From: Burkholderia contaminans | Lineage (GTDB): Bacteria; Pseudomonadota; Gammaproteobacteria; Burkholderiales; Burkholderiaceae | Length of the DNA stretch: 64,000 nt | Assembly: GCF_029633825.1 (NCBI RefSeq) | Contig: NZ_CP090640.1 | Location: forward strand, 1,612,001 to 1,676,000 | Reading direction: 5' to 3' | Part shown: positions 9,151 through 19,166 of the stretch, in pieces | How the letters are laid out: each line of letters begins with the position of its first letter | Numbering within the stretch: position 1 is the stretch's first letter | The notes under the pieces: generated by a model | Databases searched by the model: none | Told to the model about the DNA's origin: nothing | The model's input: the letters and a program-made list of their open reading frames with translations, nothing else | Translations under genes and position numbers: made by a program

Positions 9151-10994
9151 AGCCGTCCCAGCAGCGCCAGAACGTGAAGTTCTCGTCGAGCCCCGTGCTG
9201 GGCGTGCATCTGCCGATGTGGCGCTCGAAGCTCGTCGTGTTCCTGCTGTTCATGGCGTTCGTCGCGCTGGCCGCGCGCGCGTTCTGGATCCAGGGGCCCG
9301 GCAACGCGTTCTATCGGAAGCAGGGCGAAAGCCGCTACCAGCGCACGCTGGATCTGCCGGCCACGCGTGGCAAGATTCTCGACCGTAACGGGCTCGTGCT
9401 CGCGACGAGCCTGCCCGTGCGCGCGATCTGGGCGATTCCCGACGCGGTGCCGGACGATCTCGATGCCGACAAGGTCAACCAGCTCGGCAAGCTCCTCGGC
9501 ATGACGTCGAAGGAACTGCGCGTGAAGCTGTCGGAAGACAAGGGTTTCGTCTACGTGAAGCGCCAGGTGCCGATCGACGTCGCGGACAAGGTCGCCGCGC
9601 TCGACATTCCCGGCATCTACCAGCGCAACGAATACAAGCGCTTCTATCCGGAAGGCGAGATCACCGCTCACCTGATCGGCTTCACGAACGTCGAGGACGA
9701 AGGGCAGGAGGGCGTCGAGCTGGGTGACCAGAAGCTGCTGTCCGGCACGTCGGGCGTGCGTCGCGTGATCAAGGACCGGATGGGGCACATCGTCGAGGAC
9801 GTCGCCGAGCAGATCCCGCCGCACAACGGCACCGACGTCGACCTGTCGATCGACAGCAAGATCCAGTACATCGCGTACGCGAACCTGAAGGCCGCCGTGG
9901 AGAAGTTCAAGGCGAAGGCCGGCGCGGCGATGGTGGTCGACGTGCGCACCGGCGAGGTGCTCGCACTCGTCAACTACCCGACGTACAACCCGAACGACCG
10001 CTCGCGCATGACGGGCGAGCAGTTGCGCAACCGGATCATGACCGACGTGTTCGAGCCGGGCTCGATCATGAAGCCGTTTACGGTATCGCTCGCGCTCGAC
10101 CTGCACCGCGTGACGCCGAACACGCTCGTCGAGACGGGCAACGGGCATTTCGTGCTCGATGGTGCACCGATCACCGACGACGCGGGTTTCGGCACGCTGA
10201 CGGTCGGCGGCGTGATCCAGAAGTCGAGCAACATCGGCGCGACGAAGATCGCGATGACGATGCGGCCCGAGGAAATGTGGAATATGTATACGAGCATCGG
10301 CCTCGGCCAGGCGCCGAAGGTCGGATTCCCGGGGGCGGTAGCCGGCCGCCTGCGTCCGTGGAAGAGCTGGCGCCGCATCGAGCAGGCGACGATGTCGTAC
10401 GGCTACGGCCTGTCGGTGTCGCTGTTCCAGCTCGCGCGCGCCTATACGGCGATCGCGCATGACGGCGAGCTGATGCCCGTGACCATTTTCAAAACCGACC
10501 CCAACCAGCCGGTCGCGGGCACGCAGGTGTTCAACCCGACCACCGCGCGCGAAGTGCGCGCGATGCTCGAGACGGTGGTGGCGCCGGGCGGCACGTCGCC
10601 CGACGCGGCCGTGCCGGGCTATCGCGTCGGCGGCAAGAGCGGTACTGCGTACAAGCATGAAGGTCACGGCTATACGCGCAAGTACCGCGCGTCGTTCGTC
10701 GGGATGGCGCCGATGCCGAATCCGCGCATCGTCGTCGCCGTGTCGGTCGACGAGCCGACCGCCGGCAGCCACTTCGGCGGCCAGGTGTCCGGCCCCGTAT
10801 TCTCGGCGATCGCCGGCGACACGATGCGTGCGCTGAACGTGCCGCCGAACATGCCGATCAAGCAGCTCGTCGTGTCTGACGATTCGCAGGCAGCACCTTC
10901 CGCGACGGGGCCGCAAAAGCTGCCCGCGGGTGGCGGTGCGAAGCATATGATCGTGTCCAGCACGACGCGTAATTCACCAGGAGTTGTTCGATGA
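9147..10994 (+). CDS. ftsI: Septal peptidoglycan transpeptidase FtsI (PBP3)
   Basis: This 615-residue class B penicillin-binding protein cross-links septal peptidoglycan. One transmembrane anchor lies at about residues 28-47, then the PBP dimer (pedestal) domain, then the transpeptidase domain with all three active-site motifs: S306-I-M-K309, S360-S-N362 and K497-S-G-T. The start at 9147 overlaps the ftsL stop as ATGA; the long open stretch upstream in this frame is only the shadow of rsmH and ftsL. It works with FtsW, encoded in the same cluster. Confidence 0.96.
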   Translation: MKPSQQRQNVKFSSSPVLGVHLPMWRSKLVVFLLFMAFVALAARAFWIQGPGNAFYRKQGESRYQRTLDLPATRGKILDRNGLVLATSLPVRAIWAIPDAVPDDLDADKVNQLGKLLGMTSKELRVKLSEDKGFVYVKRQVPIDVADKVAALDIPGIYQRNEYKRFYPEGEITAHLIGFTNVEDEGQEGVELGDQKLLSGTSGVRRVIKDRMGHIVEDVAEQIPPHNGTDVDLSIDSKIQYIAYANLKAAVEKFKAKAGAAMVVDVRTGEVLALVNYPTYNPNDRSRMTGEQLRNRIMTDVFEPGSIMKPFTVSLALDLHRVTPNTLVETGNGHFVLDGAPITDDAGFGTLTVGGVIQKSSNIGATKIAMTMRPEEMWNMYTSIGLGQAPKVGFPGAVAGRLRPWKSWRRIEQATMSYGYGLSVSLFQLARAYTAIAHDGELMPVTIFKTDPNQPVAGTQVFNPTTAREVRAMLETVVAPGGTSPDAAVPGYRVGGKSGTAYKHEGHGYTRKYRASFVGMAPMPNPRIVVAVSVDEPTAGSHFGGQVSGPVFSAIAGDTMRALNVPPNMPIKQLVVSDDSQAAPSATGPQKLPAGGGAKHMIVSSTTRNSPGVVR

Positions 10995-12529
10995 GCGCCG
11001 CTCGCAGTTCCCATCCGGCGCATCAGCAGATCGCAGCCGCGCTTGCGTGGCTGCGTCAGCATGTGGCCCCCGCAGTGCAACTGCATGCCGACACGCGCAG
11101 CCTCGAGGCGGGCGACGTGTTTTTTGCGTATGCGGTCGACGGGGCCGACAACCGCGCATTCATTGCCGAAGCAGTCGCGCGCGGTGCGGCCGCCGTGCTG
11201 TATCAGCCGGAAGGGCTGGACGCTGCGCCGGCGGTGCCCGTCTCACTGGCCGTGCCGGCGCTCGACCAGCTCGCCGGCGAGATCGCCAGCGGCTGGTACG
11301 GCGATCCGAGCGACAGCCTGCTCACGGTAGGAGTGACCGGCACGAACGGCAAGACCTCGTGCACGCAGTGGATCGCCACCGCGCTGACGGCGCTGCACCA
11401 GCCGTGCGCGGTGATCGGCACGCTTGGCAGCGGGATGCCCGGCCAGCTCGTGCCGACGGGTTTCACGACCCCCGACGCACCGCAACTGCAGCGTAGCCTC
11501 GCGCAATTGCGCGACGCGGGCGCGAAGGCCGTGGCGATGGAGGTGTCGTCGCACGCACTGCACCAGGGGCGCGTGAACGGTACGGCCTTCGACATCGCGG
11601 TGTTTACGAACCTCACGCAGGATCACCTCGACTATCACGGCACGTTCGATGCATACGAGGCCGCGAAGGCGAAGCTGTTCGCGTGGCGCGGCCTGCGCGC
11701 GGCGGTCGTCAACCGCGACGACGCAGCCGGACAGCGCTTGCTCGAGAAACTGGCCGGCCGCGTGCGCACGATCGCGTACGGGATCGGCGACGCACCGGCA
11801 CCGGACGCCGATCGCGAACTGGTCGCGCTCGACGTGCGTGCCACCACGACCGGCACGGCGTTCCGCTTGCGTTCGTCGTGGGGCGACGCGGACGTCGAGG
11901 TCGGCACGCTCGGCACGTTCAACGTCAGCAACCTGCTCGCGGTGCTCGGTTCGCTGCTCGCGACCGACGTGCCATTCGACGCGGCGCTCGCCGAAATCGC
12001 ACGGCTCGAGTCCGTCAACGGCCGGATGCAGCGGCTGGGCGGCCGTCTGCAGAACGACGAACCGCTGGTCGTGATCGACTACGCACACACGCCCGACGCG
12101 CTCGAAAAGACGCTCGACGCGCTGCGCCCGATCGCTACGGCGCGCGGCGGGCGGCTCGTCTGCATGTTCGGCTGCGGAGGCGATCGCGATGCGACGAAGC
12201 GCCCGCTGATGGGCGCGATCGCGGAGCGGCTTGCCGACGAAACCGTCGTCACGAGCGACAACCCGCGCAGCGAGGATCCGCAGCGCATCATCGACCAGAT
12301 CGTCGCGGGCATGACCGCGCCCGATCACGCACGCCGTATCGAGGATCGCGCGAGCGCGATCCTGCAGGCCGTGCGCGGCGCGGCACGCGAGGATGTCGTC
12401 GTGCTGGCCGGCAAGGGCCACGAGGCCACGCAGGAAATCATGGGCAAGAAGCGTACGTTCTCCGACCAGGATCACGCGCGGCTCGCGCTGGCAGCGCGCG
12501 CGACGCACGGCAAGGGAGGCGCGGAATGA
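10991..12529 (+). CDS. murE: UDP-MurNAc-L-Ala-D-Glu:meso-diaminopimelate ligase MurE
   Basis: This 512-residue Mur ligase adds meso-diaminopimelate as the third stem-peptide residue in the cytoplasm. The ATP loop G-T-N-G-K-T is at residues 117-122, and D423-N-P-R426 is the known meso-DAP (not lysine) specificity motif. The three Mur domains (UDP-binding, ATPase, C-terminal) are complete. It overlaps ftsI by ATGA upstream and murF by ATGA downstream. Confidence 0.96.
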   Translation: MSAARSSHPAHQQIAAALAWLRQHVAPAVQLHADTRSLEAGDVFFAYAVDGADNRAFIAEAVARGAAAVLYQPEGLDAAPAVPVSLAVPALDQLAGEIASGWYGDPSDSLLTVGVTGTNGKTSCTQWIATALTALHQPCAVIGTLGSGMPGQLVPTGFTTPDAPQLQRSLAQLRDAGAKAVAMEVSSHALHQGRVNGTAFDIAVFTNLTQDHLDYHGTFDAYEAAKAKLFAWRGLRAAVVNRDDAAGQRLLEKLAGRVRTIAYGIGDAPAPDADRELVALDVRATTTGTAFRLRSSWGDADVEVGTLGTFNVSNLLAVLGSLLATDVPFDAALAEIARLESVNGRMQRLGGRLQNDEPLVVIDYAHTPDALEKTLDALRPIATARGGRLVCMFGCGGDRDATKRPLMGAIAERLADETVVTSDNPRSEDPQRIIDQIVAGMTAPDHARRIEDRASAILQAVRGAAREDVVVLAGKGHEATQEIMGKKRTFSDQDHARLALAARATHGKGGAE

Positions 12530-13932
12530 CGATGCTCAGTCTCGGCGAAGCCGCCCGCCTGATCCCCGGCGCGACCGTTCACGGCGACGCAGGCGTCACG
12601 TTCGACCGCGTATCGACGGACAGCCGCACGGCAGGCCCCGGCGACCTGTTCGTCGCATTGAAAGGCGAGCGCTTCGATGCGCACGACTTCCTCGGCGATG
12701 TCGCCGCGCGCGGCGCTGCGGCGGCGCTGGTCGCGCACGTGCCGGCGGGCGTCGCGATGCCGGCGATCGAAGGTGGTGAAACGCGTGCCGCGCTCGGCGC
12801 GCTTGCGCATGGCTGGCGCACACGATTCGCGCTGCCGCTCGTCGCGGTGACGGGCAGCAACGGCAAGACGACCGTCAAGGAAATGATCGCGTCGATCTTC
12901 GCGGCGGCGGTCGGCGCCGACGCGCGGCTCGCGACGGCCGGCAACCTGAACAACGATGTCGGCCTGCCGCTGACGCTGCTGCGCCTGTCGGCCGCGCATC
13001 GTCTCGCGGTGATCGAGATCGGGATGAACCACCCGGGCGAGACCGAAGTCCTCGCGCGCCTCACGGCGCCGACGGTCGCGCTCGTCAACAACGCGCAGCG
13101 CGAGCACCAGGAGTTCATGGCGACGGTCGAAGCCGTCGCGCTCGAACACGCGGCCGTGATTCACGCGTTGCCACCGGACGGCGTCGCGGTGTTCCCGGCC
13201 GACGATGCCTACGCGGGCATCTGGCGCGTCGCGGCGACCGGCAACCGGATTCTCGATTTCGCGCTGCACGATGCCGAACGGCAGACCGACGCGCAGGTCA
13301 CGGGCCGCCTCCATGGAGGCGAACTCGCGATCGACACGCCCGCGGGCGCCGTCACGGTGCGGCTGCGCGCGCTCGGCGAGCACAACGCGCGCAACGCGCT
13401 GGCCGCCACGGCAGCGGCGCTGGGCGCCGGCGTTGCACTGTCGGCGATCAAGCAGGGCCTCGAATCGTTCGAACCGGTCAAAGGCCGGCTGCAGGTGAAG
13501 CAGGCGATCGCAGGCAGCCTCGCGGGGGCGACGGTCGTCGACGATACGTACAACGCGAATCCCGATTCGATGCGTGCCGCGATCGACGTGCTCGCCGCGC
13601 AACCGGCGCCGCGCGTGCTGGTGATCGGCGACATGGGCGAGGTCGGCGACGAAGGGCCGGCTTTCCATCGCGAGGTCGGTGCCTACGCGCGCGAGCGCGG
13701 GATCGACGTGCTGTTCGCGCTCGGCGAGGCGTCGCGCGATGCCTGCACGGCATACGGCGACACGGCCCGTCATTTCGACGACGTCGGCGCGCTGGTCGAG
13801 GCACTGCTCGCAGCGGGCTACGGCGCGCAGGCGACGCTGCTCGTGAAGGGCTCGCGGTACATGAAGATGGAGCGCGTGGTCGACGCGCTGACGAACCAAC
13901 CCGCGGCGGGCACTGCGCCCGCTGCACACTGA
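12526..13932 (+). CDS. murF: UDP-MurNAc-tripeptide:D-Ala-D-Ala ligase MurF
   Basis: This 468-residue Mur ligase adds the D-Ala-D-Ala dipeptide made by Ddl to complete the UDP-MurNAc-pentapeptide. The ATP loop GSNGKTTVK begins at residue 110, and the conserved NNAQREHQEF segment follows near 185. The start at 12526 is chosen because it overlaps the murE stop as ATGA; a second ATG two codons on is possible. Fifteen bases separate it from mraY, where a ribosome site AGAAGGAAGG is visible. Confidence 0.96.
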   Translation: MTMLSLGEAARLIPGATVHGDAGVTFDRVSTDSRTAGPGDLFVALKGERFDAHDFLGDVAARGAAAALVAHVPAGVAMPAIEGGETRAALGALAHGWRTRFALPLVAVTGSNGKTTVKEMIASIFAAAVGADARLATAGNLNNDVGLPLTLLRLSAAHRLAVIEIGMNHPGETEVLARLTAPTVALVNNAQREHQEFMATVEAVALEHAAVIHALPPDGVAVFPADDAYAGIWRVAATGNRILDFALHDAERQTDAQVTGRLHGGELAIDTPAGAVTVRLRALGEHNARNALAATAAALGAGVALSAIKQGLESFEPVKGRLQVKQAIAGSLAGATVVDDTYNANPDSMRAAIDVLAAQPAPRVLVIGDMGEVGDEGPAFHREVGAYARERGIDVLFALGEASRDACTAYGDTARHFDDVGALVEALLAAGYGAQATLLVKGSRYMKMERVVDALTNQPAAGTAPAAH

Positions 13933-13948
13933 GTAGAAGGAAGGAAGC

Positions 13949-15118
13949 ATGCTGCTGGCGCTGGCGCAATGGCTGCAAGGAGACGCAAGCTTTTTGCGCT
14001 TGTTCACGTACCTCACGTTCCGTGCGGTGATGGCCACCATCACCGCGCTCGGGATCGGGCTCGTGTGCGGACCGTGGGTGATCCGCAAGCTGACGCAAAT
14101 GAAGGTCGGTCAGGCCGTGCGCAAGGACGGTCCGCAGACGCACCTGGTCAAGTCCGGTACGCCGACGATGGGCGGCGTGCTGATCCTGATCGGCATCGCG
14201 GTCGCGACGTTGCTGTGGGGCGACCTGACGAACCGTTTCATCTGGATCGTGATGCTCGTCACGTTCGGTTTCGGCGTGATCGGCTGGGTCGACGATTACC
14301 GCAAGGTCGTCCACAAGGACCCACGCGGGATGTCGTCGCGCGAGAAGTATTTCTGGCAATCGGTGATCGGGCTGTTCGCGGCCGTCTACCTCGCCTTCAG
14401 CGTGTCGGAAGCGAACAACGTGCGCGTGTTCGACCTGTTCATGGCGTGGGTGAGGAGCGGCCTGTCGATGGGGCTGCCGGCACGCGCCGACCTGATGCTG
14501 CCGTTCCTGAAGTCGATCAGCTACCCGCTCGGCGTGTGGGGCTTCATCGTGCTGACGTACTTCGTGATCGTCGGCGCGAGCAACGCGGTGAACCTGACCG
14601 ACGGCCTCGACGGCCTCGTGATCATGCCGGTCGTGCTGGTCGGTGCGTCGCTGGGTGTGTTCGCGTACGTGATGGGCAGCGCGGTCTATTCAAAATACCT
14701 GCTGTTCCCGCACATTCCGGGCGCGGGCGAACTGCTGATCTTCTGTTCCGCGATGGGTGGGGCAGGGCTCGCGTTCCTCTGGTACAACACGCACCCCGCG
14801 CAGGTGTTCATGGGTGACGTCGGCGCGCTGGCGCTCGGCGGCGCGCTCGGCACGGTCGCGGTGATCGTGCGCCAGGAAATCGTGCTGTTCATCATGGGCG
14901 GCATCTTCGTCGCGGAAACGCTGTCGGTGATGCTGCAGGTTTCGTGGTTCAAGTACACGAAGAAGCGCTACGGCGAAGGGCGGCGCCTGCTGAAGATGGC
15001 GCCGCTGCATCACCATTTCGAATTGTCTGGCTGGAAGGAAACGCAGGTGGTCGTGCGTTTCTGGATCATCACGCTGATGCTGTGCCTGTTCGGTCTGACC
15101 ACCCTCAAGCTGCGGTAA
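13949..15118 (+). CDS. mraY: Phospho-MurNAc-pentapeptide translocase MraY
   Basis: This 389-residue polytopic inner-membrane enzyme transfers phospho-MurNAc-pentapeptide to undecaprenyl phosphate, giving lipid I. About ten hydrophobic segments are visible, with the acidic active-site motifs WVDDYRK (near residue 113) and [10 protein letters not shown] (near 215) and the histidine-rich loop APLHHHFEL near 350. The length is typical of Gram-negative MraY. It is in the same orientation as its neighbours and has a strong upstream ribosome site. Confidence 0.96.
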
Positions 15119-15134
15119 AGGAAAGGTAACAAGG

Positions 15135-16661
15135 ATGTCTGGCGAGATGTTTGGAGATCGGCAACGGCCGATGGTGCTCGTACTGGGGCTCGGGGAATCG
15201 GGTCTCGCGATCGCGCGATGGTGCGCGAGGCACGGGTGCCGGCTGCGTATTGCCGATACCCGCGAGGCGCCGCCGAACCTTGCCGCGCTGCAGGCCGAAG
15301 GCATCGATGCGGAATTCGTCGGCGGGGCATTCACGCCTGCGCTGCTCGACGGCGGCGTCGAGCTCGTCGGTCTGAGCCCCGGGCTGTCGCCGCTCGAACC
15401 GGCGCTCGCGGCGCTGGTCGCGGCCGCGAACGAGCGCGGCATCGCGGTGTGGGGCGAGCTGGAATTCTTCGCGCAGGCGCTGCGTGCGCTCGGCACGAGC
15501 GGCTACCAGCCGAAGGTGCTCGCAATCACGGGCACCAACGGCAAGACCACGACGACGAGCCTCACCGGCCTGCTGTGCCAGCGCTCGGGCAAGAAGGTCG
15601 CTGTCGCGGGCAACATCAGCCCCGCGATGCTCGACCGGCTCGCCGGTGCGATCGACGAAACCGCGCTGCCCGACGTGTGGGTGCTCGAACTGTCGAGCTT
15701 TCAGCTCGAGACCGCGCGCACGTTCGCGCCCGATGCGGCCGCGATCCTCAACATCACGCAGGACCACCTCGACTGGCACGGCAGCTTCGACGCGTACGCG
15801 CAGGCAAAGGGCCGGATCTTCGGCGCAACGACCACGCGCGTGCTGAACCGCGACGATGCGGCCGTGATGAAGTTCGCGCCGGCAGCCGGCGCGGCCGATG
15901 CGCCGCGCACGGTCACGTTCGGCCTGAACGAACCGGTGCAGGACGGCGACTACGGCCTGTCGCGCGACAACGGCATCGCATGGCTCGTCGAAGCGGTCGA
16001 TCGCGACGCACCGGATGAAACCGCGACGACGACCCGTCGGCGCAAGCGCGATGCCGCGCATACGCCCGACATCGCGCAGAAGCGCCTGATGCCGGCCGAT
16101 GCGCTGCGTATCCGCGGGCTGCACAACGCCGCGAACGCGCTGGCCGCGTTCGCGCTCGCACGCGCGATCGACCTGCCGGCCGCGCCGCTGCTGCACGCGC
16201 TGCGCGAGTATCGCGGCGAGGCGCATCGCGTCGAAGTGATCGCGACGATCGACGACGTCGACTACGTCGACGACAGCAAGGGCACGAACGTCGGCGCGAC
16301 GGTTGCCGCGCTCGACGGGCTTGCGCAGAAGATCGTGCTGATCGCCGGCGGCGACGGCAAGGGGCAGGATTTCGCACCGCTGGTCGCGCCGGTCGCGCGC
16401 TGGTGCCGTGCGGTGATGCTGATCGGCCGCGATGCGCCGGCGATCCGCGACACGCTCGCCGAAACGGGCGTGCCGCTCGCCGACCACGCGACGCTCGAAG
16501 GCGCGGTGCACGCGGCGGCCGAGCTGGCCGAGCCGGGCGATGCGGTGCTGCTGTCGCCCGCATGCGCGAGTCTCGACATGTTCAGGAACTACGCCCATCG
16601 CGCGGATGTGTTCCGCGCGGCGGTCGACGAAATCGCCATCGACAAAGGAGCGACGCCATGA
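15135..16661 (+). CDS. murD: UDP-MurNAc-L-Ala:D-Glu ligase MurD
   Basis: The 508-residue enzyme adds D-glutamate to UDP-MurNAc-L-Ala. It has an N-terminal nucleotide-binding fold with GLGESGLA near residue 19, the ATP loop GTNGKT at 133-138, and a C-terminal domain beginning near [10 protein letters not shown]. It is longer than the usual 440-450 residues because of a polar, charged stretch at about 292-318 (with RRRKRD) inside the central domain, just before the conserved LRIRGLHN segment. I take this as a lineage insertion rather than an error because the frame is kept and flanking motifs are intact. Its stop overlaps ftsW by ATGA. Confidence 0.95.
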   Translation: MSGEMFGDRQRPMVLVLGLGESGLAIARWCARHGCRLRIADTREAPPNLAALQAEGIDAEFVGGAFTPALLDGGVELVGLSPGLSPLEPALAALVAAANERGIAVWGELEFFAQALRALGTSGYQPKVLAITGTNGKTTTTSLTGLLCQRSGKKVAVAGNISPAMLDRLAGAIDETALPDVWVLELSSFQLETARTFAPDAAAILNITQDHLDWHGSFDAYAQAKGRIFGATTTRVLNRDDAAVMKFAPAAGAADAPRTVTFGLNEPVQDGDYGLSRDNGIAWLVEAVDRDAPDETATTTRRRKRDAAHTPDIAQKRLMPADALRIRGLHNAANALAAFALARAIDLPAAPLLHALREYRGEAHRVEVIATIDDVDYVDDSKGTNVGATVAALDGLAQKIVLIAGGDGKGQDFAPLVAPVARWCRAVMLIGRDAPAIRDTLAETGVPLADHATLEGAVHAAAELAEPGDAVLLSPACASLDMFRNYAHRADVFRAAVDEIAIDKGATP

Positions 16662-17941
16662 GCTGGTCCGATCGCCTCGTCTCCCGTTTCAACGATCGTC
16701 GCGACACCGGCGGCAACGCTGCGGGCGGCCGCGTCGCGTCCGCCACGCGCGGCGCGACGGGCGGCCTCTCGAGCGTCGTCAACGGCGTGCGCCCGAGCCG
16801 TTCGCGGATGCTCGACTTCGACTACTCGCTGTTGTGGGTCGCAATCGCGCTGCTCGGGCTCGGCGTGGTGATGGTGTATTCGGCGTCGATCGCGATGCCC
16901 GATTCGCCGAAATACGCGTCGTATCACGATTACGCGTTCCTGATGCGCCACTGCATCTCGCTCGCCGTCGCGTTCATCGCGGCAGTGATTGCGTTCCGCG
17001 TGCCGGTGTCGACGTGGGACAAATACGCGCCGCAACTCTTCCTGATCGCGCTCGTCGGCCTCGTGATCGTGCTGATTCCGCACGTCGGCAAGGGCGTGAA
17101 CGGTGCGCGCCGCTGGATTCCGCTCGGCATCACGAACATGCAGCCGTCGGAAATCATGAAGCTCGCGGTGACGATCTACGCGGCGAACTACACGGTGCGC
17201 AAGCAGGAATACATGCAGAGCTTCGCCAAGGGCTTCCTGCCGATGGCGTTCGCGGTCGGCCTGGTCGGGGCGCTGCTGCTGCTCGAGCCGGACATGGGCG
17301 CGTTCATGGTGGTCGCGGCGATCGCGATGGGCGTGCTGTTCCTCGGCGGCGTGAACGGCAAGCTGTTCGGCGGCCTCGTCGCGACCGCAATCGGCACCTT
17401 CACGATGCTGGTGTGGCTGTCGCCGTGGCGTCGCGAGCGGATCTTCGCGTACCTTGATCCGTGGGACGAGCGTTACGCGCAGGGCAAGGCGTATCAGCTC
17501 ACGCACTCGCTGATCGCATTCGGCCGCGGCGAGTGGTTCGGCGTCGGCCTCGGCGGCAGCGTCGAGAAGCTGAACTACCTGCCGGAAGCGCATACCGACT
17601 TCATCCTCGCGGTGATCGGCGAGGAGCTCGGTTTCGTCGGCGTGCTGGTCGTGATCCTGCTGTTCTACTGGATCGTGCGCCGTGCGTTCGAGATCGGGCG
17701 TCAGGCGCTGGCACTCGATCGCACGTTCGCGGGCCTGATGGCGAAGGGCATCGGCATCTGGTTCGGCGCGCAGACCTTCATCAACATGGGCGTGAACCTC
17801 GGGCTGCTGCCGACCAAGGGCCTGACGCTGCCGCTCGTGAGCTATGGCGGCTCGGGCATTCTGCTGAACTGCGTCGCGCTCGCGGTGCTGCTGCGGGTCG
17901 ACTATGAAAATCGCGTACTGATGCGGGGAGGGAAGGTATGA
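16658..17941 (+). CDS. ftsW: Septal peptidoglycan glycosyltransferase FtsW (SEDS family)
   Basis: This 427-residue polytopic protein polymerises lipid II at the septum together with FtsI. After a polar cytoplasmic N terminus of about 55 residues there are about ten membrane segments. SEDS signatures visible are [17 protein letters not shown], and the loop [18 protein letters not shown]. The start at 16658 is set by the ATGA overlap with murD. The gene ends MRGGKV-stop at 17941. The same last six codons and stop recur 125 bp downstream, just ahead of murG, as part of a duplicated segment. Confidence 0.96.
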   Translation: MSWSDRLVSRFNDRRDTGGNAAGGRVASATRGATGGLSSVVNGVRPSRSRMLDFDYSLLWVAIALLGLGVVMVYSASIAMPDSPKYASYHDYAFLMRHCISLAVAFIAAVIAFRVPVSTWDKYAPQLFLIALVGLVIVLIPHVGKGVNGARRWIPLGITNMQPSEIMKLAVTIYAANYTVRKQEYMQSFAKGFLPMAFAVGLVGALLLLEPDMGAFMVVAAIAMGVLFLGGVNGKLFGGLVATAIGTFTMLVWLSPWRRERIFAYLDPWDERYAQGKAYQLTHSLIAFGRGEWFGVGLGGSVEKLNYLPEAHTDFILAVIGEELGFVGVLVVILLFYWIVRRAFEIGRQALALDRTFAGLMAKGIGIWFGAQTFINMGVNLGLLPTKGLTLPLVSYGGSGILLNCVALAVLLRVDYENRVLMRGGKV

Positions 17942-17962
17942 CCTCTCCGCGTCAGTACGCGA
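17911..17962. repeat. Long inverted repeat at the end of ftsW
   Basis: The arms 17911-17931 and 17942-17962 form a 21-bp stem with only two G-U wobbles. The loop GAAGGTATGA (17932-17941) contains the ATG at 17938 and the ftsW stop codon. The purine-rich ribosome site GGGGAGG lies inside the stem, so the fold would hide it. Confidence 0.85.
17918..17943 (+). repeat. 26-bp direct repeat, copy 1 (ftsW end)
   Basis: This segment is identical to 18043-18068; the two copies are offset by 125 bp. Each runs from CTGATGCGGGG to AAGGTATGACC and contains the last codons of ftsW, a ribosome site and an ATGA. The flanking bases differ on both sides (A and G before, T and G after), so 26 bp is the full extent. 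Confidence 0.95.
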
Positions 17963-18066
17963 TTTCGGTGAAGGCTAACTTCGTGCGCGAAGCGCGCGAA
18001 GTTAAGCGAAGCGGCCGTAGCCAAAATATTCGTTCACTCTTGCTGATGCGGGGAGGGAAGGTATGA
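17938..18066 (+). CDS. 42-codon ORF bridging ftsW and murG
   Basis: This small frame begins [15 protein letters not shown] and ends LLLMRGGKV, the same ending as FtsW. Its ATG overlaps the ftsW stop as ATGA and its own stop overlaps the murG start as ATGA, so coupled translation across the junction would be kept. The peptide is basic, and I recognise no family. It lies within a 125-bp duplication/insertion, so it may be a by-product of the rearrangement that selection kept open, a coupling device, or a real small protein. The frame and the overlaps are seen directly; function is unknown. Confidence 0.45.
   Translation: MTSPRQYAISVKANFVREAREVKRSGRSQNIRSLLLMRGGKV
17976..18004. repeat. Second hairpin inside the ftsW-murG insertion
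   Basis: AACTTCGTGCGC (17977-17988) pairs with GCGCGCGAAGTT (17992-18003) with one G-U wobble and a GAA triloop, plus one further A-T pair outside. There is no T tract, so it is not an intrinsic terminator. Confidence 0.8.
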
Positions 18067-18068
18067 CC
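18043..18068 (+). repeat. 26-bp direct repeat, copy 2 (murG start)
   Basis: This is identical to 17918-17943. This copy supplies the ribosome site (GGGAGGGAAGG) and the ATG used by murG. Confidence 0.95.
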
Positions 18069-19166
18069 GCGTCGCAACGCACGCTGATGGTGATGGCAGG
18101 CGGCACCGGGGGCCATGTGTTCCCGGGGCTCGCGGTCGCTCACCGGATGGAAGCGGCGGGCTGGCGCGTCGTGTGGCTCGGCAATCCGGCCGGGATGGAA
18201 GCGACGCTCGTGCCGAAGCACGGCATTCCGATGGAATACGTGCGGTTCGGCGGACTACGCGGCAAGGGCCTGAAGACCAAGCTGACGCTGCCGTTCAACC
18301 TGCTGCGCGCATGCGGGCAGAGTCTGGCCGCGCTGCGCCGCGTGCGGCCCGACGTCGTGCTCGGGATGGGCGGCTACATCACGTTCCCGGCGGGCGTGAT
18401 GACCGCGCTGTCGGGCCGTCCGCTCGTGCTGCATGAACAGAATTCGATCGCGGGCCTGACGAACAAGGTGCTCGCGAAATTCGCGAAACGCGTGCTCGTC
18501 GCGTTCCCCGGTGCGCTGCCGCACGCGGAATGGACGGGTAACCCGATTCGCGCGGAACTTGCCGGCACGGAAGCGCCCAAAGCACGCTATGCGTCGCGCA
18601 GCGGCCCGCTGAACGTGCTGGTCGTCGGCGGCAGCCTCGGTGCGGCCGCGCTGAACGAAGTGGTGCCGCGCGCGCTGGCGATGCTGGCGCCGGGCGAACG
18701 CCCGCGCATCGTGCACCAGGCCGGCGCGAAGCACATCGAAGCATTGAAGGCGAATTACGAAGCGGCCGGTTTCGCGGCCGGCGAAGACGTGCGGCTCGTG
18801 CCGTTCATCGACGACATGGCGGCCGCGTATGCGGCGGCGGATCTCGTGATCTGCCGGTCGGGCGCGATGACGGTGTCGGAGATCGCGGCGGTGGGCGTGG
18901 CGGCGCTGTTCGTGCCGTTCCCGTACGCGGTCGACGATCATCAGACGAGCAACGCCGCGTTCCTCGCCGATGCGGGCGCGGCCGTGCTGGTGCAACAACG
19001 CGACCTGTCGGCGGAACTGCTCGCCGACTGGCTGCGCGGCCAGTCGCGGGCATCGCTCGCGGACATGGCGGAACGTTCGCGCTCGCTGGCGAAGCCCGAG
19101 GCCACCGACGAAGTCGCGCGCGTGTGCGCGAAGGCGGCCGGCGCGAACCTGGAAGAACTGCAATGA
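18063..19166 (+). CDS. murG: UDP-GlcNAc:lipid I GlcNAc transferase MurG
   Basis: This 367-residue family-28 glycosyltransferase converts lipid I to lipid II on the cytoplasmic face of the inner membrane. The N-terminal glycine-rich loop [14 protein letters not shown] (residues 11-24) and the conserved [10 protein letters not shown] and [12 protein letters not shown] segments are present. The C-terminal donor-binding region GAMTVSEIA is also present. Its ribosome site comes from the second copy of the 26-bp repeat, and 121 bp separate it from the ftsW stop, the largest break in an otherwise overlapping stretch of genes. It overlaps murC by ATGA. Confidence 0.96.
   Translation: MTASQRTLMVMAGGTGGHVFPGLAVAHRMEAAGWRVVWLGNPAGMEATLVPKHGIPMEYVRFGGLRGKGLKTKLTLPFNLLRACGQSLAALRRVRPDVVLGMGGYITFPAGVMTALSGRPLVLHEQNSIAGLTNKVLAKFAKRVLVAFPGALPHAEWTGNPIRAELAGTEAPKARYASRSGPLNVLVVGGSLGAAALNEVVPRALAMLAPGERPRIVHQAGAKHIEALKANYEAAGFAAGEDVRLVPFIDDMAAAYAAADLVICRSGAMTVSEIAAVGVAALFVPFPYAVDDHQTSNAAFLADAGAAVLVQQRDLSAELLADWLRGQSRASLADMAERSRSLAKPEATDEVARVCAKAAGANLEELQ

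Noticed and set aside
17911..18068. An insertion sequence or MITE at the ftsW-murG junction
   Set aside because: The flanking repeat is 26 bp and is made of native ftsW/murG sequence. There are no terminal inverted repeats around the whole unit, so duplication with template switching fits better than transposition.
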